DNA of 64,000 nucleotides from positions 6,411,501-6,475,500 of the forward strand of contig JANJXV010000037.1 in NCBI GenBank assembly GCA_024803745.1. The letters run 5' to 3'. A program made the translations under genes and the position numbers. Below are positions 55,566 through 64,000 of the stretch, piece by piece. A model generated the notes under the pieces. That model did not search any database and was not told where the DNA came from. It saw only the letters and a list, made by a program, of their open reading frames with translations. The first letter of the stretch is position 1. Every line of letters begins with the position of its first letter. Source of the stretch: Megascapheus bottae (taxonomy: Eukaryota; Chordata; Mammalia; Rodentia; Geomyidae).

Positions 55566-56649
55566 TTAATGTTGTTTGTATTGTGGTTTAACAATGCAGA
55601 ATTAGGGCCAAATAGACAGCAACTGCCCTGAGCTCCACATTTCAAAAAATATCAATTATCATTTGAAAATGATTATCTACAGAATAGTTAGCAGGCAGGG
55701 CACAGATGTGAACTAACTAGGATGTATCTATATTCCAGAAGTTTCTAGATCTGTGATTACAGATGGCTCACTAAATATCTAAAAGCTTCATTATCCATGT
55801 GTAACAATAGGCAGCTACAATTAAGCATTTCATTAGGATATTGTAAGTGTGGGCCAAATGAGACAAGGCATGCAAAATACTTAAATATAGCCTGGAACAT
55901 GTTCCTGTTGAAATTCGATATATTTCTTTTTAAGATCAATTTGAATTATTATTCCTTATGATATTTAAATGAACGGTACTCTAATAGAAAATTTAGGAAA
56001 GTTAGACATGAACATAGCATAGTCTGTGATGATTTTTACATCTTACATGAAATTTACTTAGCAATTTACTATACTTTCCACTTAACATGCAAATGTTATC
56101 AACCAAAGTGACTGAATACATGCTACAGGCCCTCCACAAATGACATATTCTTCTATCACATGAGTTTGTCAGAATGTTGTAATCACAATATCTAAAATTA
56201 GGGGGTCTTATTGGCATAAGTTAAATTGTATATAGTAGGGAATGTCATGATATTTCTGAAACTGAGGTATTAAGACTTCAACAATACATCAAAGCATTCT
56301 GATTTAGTTTATTAGAATGTTATATATGATTATATATAAAAGGTAATCCTTGCAAAATTTAGGAGCTTGAAGTACATTTGATTAGTCATAAATGAAGAGG
56401 TAGATGCAAGAAGTGAAATCCAGAAGAATCATGATGTTCCTGAAAATATATGTAGCCCTTCAATGCTTAAAAATGAAAGTCTATTCCTATGTACAGATCC
56501 TTAAAGAAGCTCTAGACAACATCACTGAGAGTATAATAAAGTTAACACCCATGTATATATAGTATATTTGTAGTAGTTCTTATTATTATTTGAGTTGATA
56601 TATGTATATTCTTACACATATTTATAAATATGTCCATATGTATACATCA
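55566..56649. other. No recognisable gene or repeat
   Basis: AT-rich, with several T/A words near the end. Minus-strand frames of 60-71 codons have no support. Confidence 0.5.
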
Positions 56650-56650
56650 G

Positions 56651-56707
56651 ACTTTCCTATGTATATTTTATATGCATATACATGTATATGAATATACATA
56701 GAAAAGT
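56651..56707. repeat. 57 bp AT-rich palindrome
   Basis: The left arm actttcctatgtatatt (56651-56667) pairs with the right arm aatatacatagaaaagt (56691-56707), with one mismatch in 17. The centre holds a perfect 16 bp palindrome, catatacatgtatatg (56675-56690). Confidence 0.9.
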
Positions 56708-56744
56708 CCTATAAGAAAGACAGGAAGTTATTGTTGTTACTACT

Positions 56745-56915
56745 ACTGCTTTGGCCATGTTATAGAACTCAGGACCTTGAGCTTGTTTGCTTGGCCCTCT
56801 GTCTCTCTAGTCATACTGTAGCCTGGCTTTATTTGCTGGTTATTGTAGAGATGGAGTCTCCTTAGCTTTCCTGTCTAGCCTTGATCTGTGATCCTCTGAT
56901 GAGCTACCTCTCAAG
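56745..56915 (-). mobile_element. Very old B1/ID-type SINE
   Basis: 'actcaggaccttgagcttgt', 'ggttattgtagagatggagt' and 'ttgatctgtgatcctctgat' follow the reverse-strand order. Highly diverged. Confidence 0.45.
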
Positions 56916-57789
56916 AAAAGCTGGTGAATATACATGTAGATACTTACATCCATTTATATAATGAATGAGTGTTATATGAATATGATGCATATCTGTGAAC
57001 ATTCAGCTTAAAGTTTAAAGAACCTTCAAAACGTATTTTAATGATTATTAACAGCTCTTTATAGGTATTTGAAGTAATGCACAAGGTATTCTTTTCTTAA
57101 CACCTATTTTCTTAAGTAGCATCTGCACTGCATTTTAGTGCTTACCAAATAAAAATTCAACTTTTAATGTGTTGATTGGGACGTACAGGAATACCTGCAT
57201 GCTTTGCTTCTAATTTTTTATGATTAATTTTGCCTTTAAATGCTTCTTCAATTTTTAAGTACAATTTACTGCATTTGTTAATTTTTCATTATATTAGGAG
57301 AAAATGAAATAAATTAGTCATATTTCCTCCTAAAATTTCAACAAAATAGGTACTCATTAAGGTATTTATTTGTTCATCTGCCAAATATCTTTGATTAGTT
57401 TAGGATAAATCTTAGAACTCAGGGTGAGATCAAACCAAAAAGATGTGGGATATATAGTTTCTCAATTGCTTACATTTCTGTCGAGAGGCCAACATCTATT
57501 ATTTTGTACTATTTTTCTGAAACAAGCATAAGAGAATAAGCTTTAAGATCTTATTTCTGTTCCAGGTTATGTTTTATAAAAGTAGGTCACCAGAGTGCAT
57601 ATATACTTAGAGATTTGTTATTTAGTTGTATTTAAATGACCGTATCACTAAATGCCAATCCTTGAAGTCTAGAGAAATTTTCCACTAGTAAAACAGCACC
57701 TATATCAAACAACACTGGAGACAGGGGGCTTTATTGCCACTCAAAAGGACATAAGTATATGGTTATATAGACAAAAGCTATAAAATTCT
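56916..57789. other. No recognisable gene; AT-rich
   Basis: The part 57130-57330 is very AT-rich, with repeated ATTA/TAAT cores ('ttttatgattaattttgcct'). No repeat named. Confidence 0.45.
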
Positions 57790-58002
57790 TACAGTATTTT
57801 GCACGCTGCCAAGCATTTTATATGCATTATCTAAATTTTCACAATAACAAAAGTTCAAAAATCCAGCATACTAAGCCCGAGTGAAGAAACTGAGTCTTAA
57901 AGATAGAAAATTATGCCAAATCCCACAGCACTGCTATGAGACTGGCAGGGAGCAAGTCAATCTCTGCCTACATCTAGCTCCATTCTAAAGCACCACACTG
58001 CT
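57790..58002 (-). mobile_element. MIR fragment
   Basis: 'cacgctgccaagcattttat', 'tgcattatctaaattttcac', 'gagtgaagaaactgagtctt' and 'gagactggcagggagcaag' follow the MIR reverse-strand order closely. Confidence 0.7.
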
Positions 58003-58941
58003 CCTTCTCTACCTATTTCACTTCTACCTCCTTCAGCTAGGGAAATAGCATAAATGTTCCAGGAAATTGTTTATGTTTTTACTTTCATTTTGCATCCATG
58101 TGTGATTGAGCCTGAGTGTGCTCAGAACAGAAGATGATGGGCAAATAAATAACATTAACCATACCAATTCAAAGATCTATACTAAGATCTCTCAAGAGCA
58201 AATGAGATTGGCATGCTCAATGTCTTGGAATGTGCTGGGATGTGAGAAAGGCCCTTTTGGATACAGCCTTATGTCTGAGAGTTCCCACAGGCATGGAAGA
58301 AGCCAGTATTACCTCCGCTCTCCATATAATTAAGGTTTTGTCAGATCTGTTCCTATTTGAATGATCTAGGTTTGTGCAGCAGAAATGGTGTTACTTTTTT
58401 GGAGAGCAGTGTGGAATGGATGAAGCCTTGTGAAAGGTGATCAGTCATTCATTCAGCTGGTTCAGTGTTTATAAGCAGGTAAGGTCCTTGGCTTCAGTTG
58501 TGGTATCAGCAGAGCAGTGGACATTTAAAGAGTTTAAAAATAAATGGCGGAAAGATAAGACATGAAAACCTGACAAGTAAGATGATGTGCTTCTATAAAT
58601 CATTCTTCTATTCAAGTTTTACATATTGAGATAATTCAAAAATTGTTCCACATTGCCTTTGGATCTGAAATCATAGCAAGTGGTGCCATTGGAGTCGATG
58701 AAAAAAAAATTAAGTGACTCCTTTCTTCAGGAACAGGGCATGGCCAAATTGCTCTTTCACAAAATTTAACACCTGTCACTCAGTGCCCCGAAGAGACAGG
58801 GCTCAATGTGCTAGGTCTTGCTGTCACACGAGCCAAAGAATGGTTATCTACACAGCAACAATATGTGTTAGGAAAGTCTTAGGGCTAGAAAAGTCACCCC
58901 AAAGGACTTACCAAGAAGCCTCAGTTTCAGGAGAGGGAGAG

Positions 58942-58944
<3 letters not shown>
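58003..58944. other. No recognisable gene
   Basis: A 75-codon frame (58106-58333) and the start of a 155-codon frame (58714-59181) fall here. The second owes its length to the GA array it crosses. Confidence 0.5.

Positions 58945-59034
<90 letters not shown>
58945..59034. repeat. (GA)n microsatellite, about 45 perfect units
   Basis: An uninterrupted AG/GA alternation of about 90 bases, the longest pure dinucleotide array in the window. Confidence 0.98.
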
Positions 59035-59036
<2 letters not shown>

Positions 59037-59342
59037 CAGCACAGATGCCAGTGTGTGTGGTGGGAGAGAACTAGGTGGACCACTGAGTTCACATTTGCTC
59101 AGACATTACTCTGTGTCTATTTGCCTTTTTCCCAGTGTGAACCATCCAATTCCCTCATCTCTGATGTCCTGTTCATTGTGATTACCTTTCTTTCATCCTG
59201 TTCCCAGTCCTCAAACCTGGATAAAGTTTTGAAATTCCTAGCTTCTTCTATGTTCTTGATGCTATGGTACTTCCAATACCTGAGCCTGGCCATATAAGGG
59301 CCCTATTTGCATTTATTTATTTAGTTCGTAAGTCATTTTTAT
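59035..59342. other. No recognisable feature
   Basis: Pyrimidine-leaning sequence with an 80-codon frame (59055-59297) that has no known domain. Confidence 0.45.
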
Positions 59343-59570
59343 GTCAGTTTTGGAGGTCGTATTCAGGGCCTGGGTGTTGTCCTTGAGCTTTGTGCTTAAG
59401 ATTAGTGCTCTAATGATTGAGCCGCATCTCTACTTCTGGCTTTTAGCTGGTAACTTGGAGATAAGAGTCTTATAGACTTCCCTATTCATGCTGAAGTCAA
59501 ATTTTGATCCTCATATTTCAGCCTACTGTACAGCCAGGATTACAAGCAACAGTCACCAGCATCTGGCTTG
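59343..59570 (-). mobile_element. B1-type dimeric SINE
   Basis: The plus strand shows 'gtcagttttggaggtcgtat', 'taatgattgagccgcatctc', 'ggtaacttggagataagagt' and 'ccaggattacaagcaacagt'. Full-length but worn. Confidence 0.82.
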
Positions 59571-59571
59571 C

Positions 59572-59595
59572 TTGCTTGATTGCTTGCTTGCTTGC

Positions 59596-59638
<43 letters not shown>

Positions 59639-59640
59639 TT
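59572..59640. repeat. (TTGC)n-(TTTA)n microsatellite at a SINE tail
   Basis: About six TTGC units, then about eleven TTTA units, running into the 3' tail of the minus-strand SINE at 59641. Confidence 0.95.
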
Positions 59641-59813
59641 GAACTCAGGGTCTGGGCACTGTCCTTTGGTTTACTCAAGGCTAGAGCTCTACCACTTGAA
59701 CCACAGAACCATTTCTGGCTTTTTTTTTCTATGTATGGGATACCAAGGAATCAAACCCAGGTCTTAGTGCATGCTAGGAAGCACTCTAACACTAGGCTAA
59801 ACTCCCTGCTCTC
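59641..59813 (-). mobile_element. ID-type dimeric SINE
   Basis: The plus strand shows 'gaactcagggtctgggcact', 'ctctaccacttgaaccacag', 'aaggaatcaaacccaggtct' and 'actctaacactaggctaaac'. The end of the right monomer has been replaced by the (TTTA)n array. Confidence 0.9.
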
Positions 59814-59875
59814 TTTTAACCATTTTGAATGTATTGATTAGCAGCTACATTTGTGTACTTATGCTACATAACATG

Positions 59876-59877
<2 letters not shown>

Positions 59878-59924
<47 letters not shown>

Positions 59925-59928
59925 GTGT
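59878..59928. repeat. (TG)n microsatellite
   Basis: About 25 TG units, with one C substitution near 59920. Confidence 0.97.
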
Positions 59929-59999
59929 CAAACTATATAACACAGGCATTATCTGCCATATGCTTTTCAGGTGCCAACAGTTAAGCCATTATTCACATG

Positions 60000-60560
60000 C
60001 ATAATACAGTGTGATTAACAGTGATACTGCTGTGTGGTCATTCTGAACTTATTTCTCCTATCTTGCCAAAACTGTAAGGCCCTTGATCAGTATCTCCCGA
60101 GTTCTAAGCTTCTGGTGACTGCCATTTCACACTGTTTCTATGAATTCAACTTCTTTCCAATCCAAATACAAGAGAAATCATATGGAATTCATTTTTCTCT
60201 CTGTGACTCCTTTGACTTAAATCATGTCTTTCAGGTACATTCATATCACAAATGACAGAATTTCCTTCTTTATTAAGGCTGAATACTATTCCATCATGAA
60301 TATATATCACAATTTTTTTCTGGTCACCTGTTGATGGACACGTAGATTAATTCCATAATGTAACATTATGAACAGTGGTTTGGTGGACACAAGAATATAG
60401 CCAGCTCTCTAAAGTGTGGATTTTATCTTTTGGATTAATACACACTAGGGTTGTTGGATCAATTGGTAGCTCTGTTTTCCATTTATAGAGGAACCTCGCA
60501 TAGTTTTTTCCACAATGGCTGGCTATACTAATTTACATTCCCATCCGCAAGAGCTTCCTT
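60000..60560 (-). mobile_element. Old L1 ORF2-end fragment
   Basis: 'ggctgaatactattccatca', 'ctggtcacctgttgatggac', 'ggttgttggatcaattggta' and 'cattcccatccgcaagag' are the reverse-strand landmarks of old mammalian L1 ORF2. Multiple stops. Extends left towards 60040 with less certainty. Confidence 0.85.
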
Positions 60561-60689
60561 TATTCCACACCCTCAGCTACTTGCTTTTCCATAGTTCCCT
60601 TCCTCCCCTCCCCTTCATAGGCATTCTAATGTATAGGACTTGGTACCTCCTTGTAGCTTCTAATTCCATTTCTCTGATGATCAGTGATG

Positions 60690-61110
60690 TCACAATCTCA
60701 GGTTCCTTATTGCCTCCAGAATCAAGTTCACATCAGGATCACAGCATTTACAGGCCTTCATCTTCCCTTTTCAGAATCATTCCCAACACAGACACATATT
60801 CATTCTCCAAGCACATTTCACAACCTTGTTCACACTTCTCTTTGTTCCTGGAATGCTCATTTCCTGACCTCTCATTTTGGATGGAATAAAGACCCATTGT
60901 TCTAGGCCTAATTTTAATGTCAGTTCCTTGGAATAGCTTCTGAGACAACAATTAAATAGTGCAAAGAGCTCATTTCTCTAAATGTTACATTAATCATACC
61001 ATTGTTTTTCTCTTGTGTCAACATTATTATTGTACTGTTTTTCACAGAGCCTCTGTTCAGCAGAGCACACACCATGAAGACAAGATTCTATGGCTGGACT
61101 TTCTCTACTG
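60690..61110 (+). mobile_element. L2 fragment
   Basis: 'ttgttcctggaatgctcatt', 'taattttaatgtcagttcct' and then 'tattgtactgtttttcacag' match the closing 400 bp of L2 in order ('tgcctggaatgc', 'caaatgtcacctcct'). Frames of 124 and 73 codons in it are chance. Confidence 0.55.
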
Positions 61111-61357
61111 GGTACTGTACCTGATACAGTATGATTAAGATATACCTAACAGATGAGTTGGAAAGAGAAAGATACATATAAAGAAAAAGAACAAAGGGCA
61201 GGGATCAAATACTCTGTAAAGGAATTTAGGTGGAAGTCATAGATGTCCTAGACTATAAACATTCTCATCTGTTTGCCATTCAACTCTGTAACTTATTTTA
61301 AAGCACATTTTACCCTAGTGGTATCCAAAATGTGGAATAGATATGAAACCAAAATAC

Positions 61358-61400
61358 AACCAGGAATGTAGCTCAGTGGTAGAGTACTTGCCCACCTGGA
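61358..61400 (+). mobile_element. ID-like monomer fragment
   Basis: 'ccaggaatgtagctcagtgg' followed by 'tagagtacttgcccacctgg' is the A-box half of an ID-like unit. Confidence 0.7.
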
Positions 61401-62384
61401 TTTTATCTGTAAAGCTGCAAATCAATCAGCCCACTAATAAATTAAATGCAATTGAATTGTCTTGCTTCTTCTAAACTGATATTCTTCTACCGTGAATTAC
61501 TGGTCTCATAATAAAAATTTAAATATTGTAGATGACATTACAAAGTCTCTAATGAGAAAATAAAATATGTTAGACTTTCCAAACAGAACAGTCTTGTGTG
61601 ATATAAAGCATAAATAATAGTGGTTGCCTGTATTAATATCAGGAAAAAAGATAAGCAAACAAAGTATCCACTCAGATTTTTCCTGAAAGAAAAATATCAG
61701 AGCCTCATTAAGATGTCAGTTGTCTAATGTAACATATGTTTCACTGGTGGACTTGCACAGAGCAGACTTCTGTGTACCAAGATGATAACAGCCCACATGC
61801 AGTGTTTGTTATTAATGGTAAATCCTCATTCACTGGGGATTCACAGTAGCAAGATGAGCATGGAATTAAAATATCTGCTACACACCACAAAACTAAGTGA
61901 AATCCATTAGCTAACTATAACAGATTTCTGAAAAAAAATAGTATATCCAGGTGTTTTATAATTCAATATTGACACTGTTATATGTATGCTTCTGTCTTCA
62001 CCCTGCTAAAGCAGAATTTACCAAAGCACATTAATATTTATACTCCTTTTATAAGAAGAGCTAACTGTGGATTTCTTGCCTTGTAAGCAATTTACCTTGT
62101 GTGGTTTGAAGCAAAAAGCAGGTAATAACATGTATTGCTATAGCTTGAGAGTGGTCCCCAAGATTCAAGGGCTGGAAGCATGCTTGGTACCACTGCAGTA
62201 GTCTTGAAAGGTGGTGAGGATTTTTTAAATGCAGAGCTCATTACTTTAGAAATGTAGTTCATGATGGTATAGTCTATAGAAGAGATTAATGTAATTCTGG
62301 TGGAACACTGTCTATTTTCTGAGAGTGAATTAATATAGCAAGAACTAGCCGCAGGAACTTAGGCTACCCTTTTCACTATGAAAC

Positions 62385-62388
<4 letters not shown>
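61401..62388. other. No recognisable gene or repeat
   Basis: AT-rich. No frames above 60 codons. Confidence 0.55.

Positions 62389-62461
<73 letters not shown>
62389..62461. repeat. (CT)n microsatellite
   Basis: About 36 CT units without interruption. Confidence 0.98.
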
Positions 62462-62465
<4 letters not shown>

Positions 62466-62668
62466 GCAATCCTATTGTAATGCCTTCTACCAGGTTGTGA
62501 GGTAGGCAGAGATTCTCTCTAGAGGCCAAATAGAGCTACACAATCCTGACTTCTTAGGCCCCATCACTAGACCTCTTTTCTTTACACATCATCTAGGCTC
62601 AAATACTCAACAACTGAAAATAAACTAATACATTAATAATAGAAGGTCACTGCTGAAAAATAAACATT

Positions 62669-62765
62669 GAAAGTAGAGGGTGTGGCTCAATTGATAGAGT
62701 ACCATCCTAGAGCAAAAAAAAAAAAAAAAAGTCAAGCAAGAGTGCAAGTCCCTGAGTTTAAGATA
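62669..62765 (+). mobile_element. tRNA-like SINE remnant split by an A run
   Basis: 'agagggtgtggctcaattga' and 'tagagtaccatcctagagca', then 17 As, then 'agagtgcaagtccctgagtt'. It has the order of the shared right monomer. Confidence 0.65.
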
Positions 62766-63284
62766 TTTACCTATAGAGGATTAATGCCATGCATGTGAAA
62801 TTAACTCAAAAGAAAGATCTCTGTAAATTTTGTATCCAAACTAGAGTCCCAACTCTCAGTAAACATATTGAGGTTGGAGGAGGTCAAGACACATCACATA
62901 AGAGAGAGCTTGGGACCCAGGAGTAAGGTCTCAGGATTCGTGATGGGAGAGGATCATAGTAATGATGAAGAGTTCACTGCTTAGCTGGAGGAGACTGACT
63001 GGGAATCTTCCCTGAAAGGGGGAGGCCCCAGTGCATTGCAGTGCTGATGGAAAGGAAAGGACCAGCCAACTCCCAACATGGCAAGTAAGGGGAAAGGGGT
63101 AAGGAGGTTCCTCACAGGACTGGGGCCTGTGGTAATGGTATGACAAAGAGGCATGAGAAGGCCTTTTCCGTGATGTAACTATCAAAAGAAAAAATACAGA
63201 TAGCAGTGTCCTTTTTATTTAGCAGTCCATACATTTTAGGGATAATAATAATTACTATAATTTTTTGGTTCCTAACAATCTTCC
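62766..63284. other. No recognisable gene
   Basis: A minus-strand 84-codon frame (62931-63185) has no known domain. The sequence is GC-richer than its surroundings. Confidence 0.45.
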
Positions 63285-63800
63285 TCTTTTTTTAAGCTTG
63301 TAATTATTTTATTAGGCACATTATTTGTATGAAGAGGTTTCAGTGATATTTCCATATATGCACATAACATCATTTGATCAAATTTGAATACTCAATTACT
63401 CTTAATCACCTTTTCCTCATTAAACAATTTGCAATGGATTTCAACTTTGTACTTCCATAGATTATAGAGTGCCCCAACTATATTCATCACCCGTCAATCC
63501 TCTCCTTTAGCCTTCCTTGCTCTTTGTACTCACTCCTAAACAGACTTCATTTCACACTCACGTCATGGTCTATATTCTGCATATATAAAGGAACATATAA
63601 TACATGTCTTTTTGAGTCTGCTTTAGTATGCTTAACATGAATATTTTCGATTCCATCCATTTTTTTCTACAAATGACAGAATTTTAATTGTCTTTATGGC
63701 TTCATAGGGTACATTCTTCATATATACAAGTTCTTCATCCATTCATAGGCTGAATGGCTATGTGGATAGCCTAGCTTGATAGAATTGTGTGCTTAATTAT
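63285..63800 (-). mobile_element. Old rodent-type L1 3' end
   Basis: 'agtgatatttccatatatgc', 'caactatattcatcacccgt', 'ttttgagtctgctttagtat' and 'cattcataggctgaatggct' are the reverse-strand UTR and ORF2-end landmarks. Diverged beyond function. Confidence 0.75.
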
Positions 63801-63879
63801 GAATTAGCATCATTCAATAAGCATGAGTGTGCAGATATCTCTACTGTATGTCTGCATATTTTATTATATTACTTCATTT

Positions 63880-64000
63880 AATACTGCATCACCCTACCAT
63901 GTATATGCCATTTTTATCCATATTTTAAAATGAGGAAACTGAGGGAAGCTTGCTCAGGGTCACACAACTAGACAAATAGTAGAGCCAGATTTCAAATCTA
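63880..64000 (-). mobile_element. MIR fragment, continues past the window
   Basis: 'aaatgaggaaactgagggaa', 'gcttgctcagggtcacacaa' and 'agtagagccagatttcaaat' are strongly MIR-like in reverse. It reaches the last base, so the element is cut by the window edge. Confidence 0.8.

Noticed and set aside
58714..59181. 155-codon plus-strand frame with an Arg-Glu repeat
   Set aside because: A dinucleotide array with no stop codons inflates the frame length. The unique ends show no domain.
60515..60905. Frames of 124 and 73 codons as coding sequence
   Set aside because: They overlap in different phases and cover old L1 and L2 sequence.

Overview
This window looks like non-coding nuclear DNA from a rodent. 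It is AT-rich and dense in microsatellites and interspersed repeats, and I find no open reading frame, splice-bounded exon series, CpG island or RNA gene that I would call a functional host gene. The lineage clue is a pair of dimeric SINE families. One joins a tRNA-derived, ID-like left monomer to a right monomer containing 'gtggctcaagtggtagagc'. The other joins a B1-like (7SL-derived) left monomer to the same right monomer. From memory this fits the IDL-Geo type SINEs of geomyoid rodents (kangaroo rats, pocket mice, pocket gophers). I could not check this against a database, so the lineage is an inference.

Layout. 1-7.5 kb: degenerate and well-preserved SINEs on both strands, a MIR, a nested pair of MLT1-type LTRs (about 4.65-5.24 kb), an L2 tail and (TTCC)n/(TG)n arrays. 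7.5-20 kb: a 207 bp minus-strand L1 3' end with target-site duplications (TSDs), a MER5A-like DNA transposon split by a SINE, L2-like and MIR fragments, a CT/CA compound microsatellite, and a cluster of L1 3' ends (16.6-19.7 kb). 20-26.4 kb: SINEs, a long repeat-poor stretch (22.8-25.5 kb) and a 169 bp polypyrimidine tract. 26.47-31.61 kb: the main element, an L1 retrotransposon flanked by a perfect 13 bp TSD. It keeps a 5'-UTR-like start and a complete 3' end but has no ORF1 and a many-times-broken ORF2. 31.6-47 kb: old L1, MLT1 and MIR fragments, three young SINE copies with perfect TSDs and a 5'-inverted (twin-primed) L1. 47-64 kb: GA-rich arrays, further SINEs, MLT1, MIR and L2 fragments, a 57 bp AT-rich palindrome, old minus-strand L1 pieces, and a MIR running off the right edge.

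Nothing here forms a pathway or operon. The only protein-coding remnants are LINE ORF2 fragments. The best sequence-level stories are retrotransposition scars: TSDs, nesting, twin priming, SINE subfamily diagnostics and microsatellites grown from SINE tails. I found no convincing new biological system. Boundaries of old repeats are approximate, and family names come from remembered consensus sequences, not from a search.
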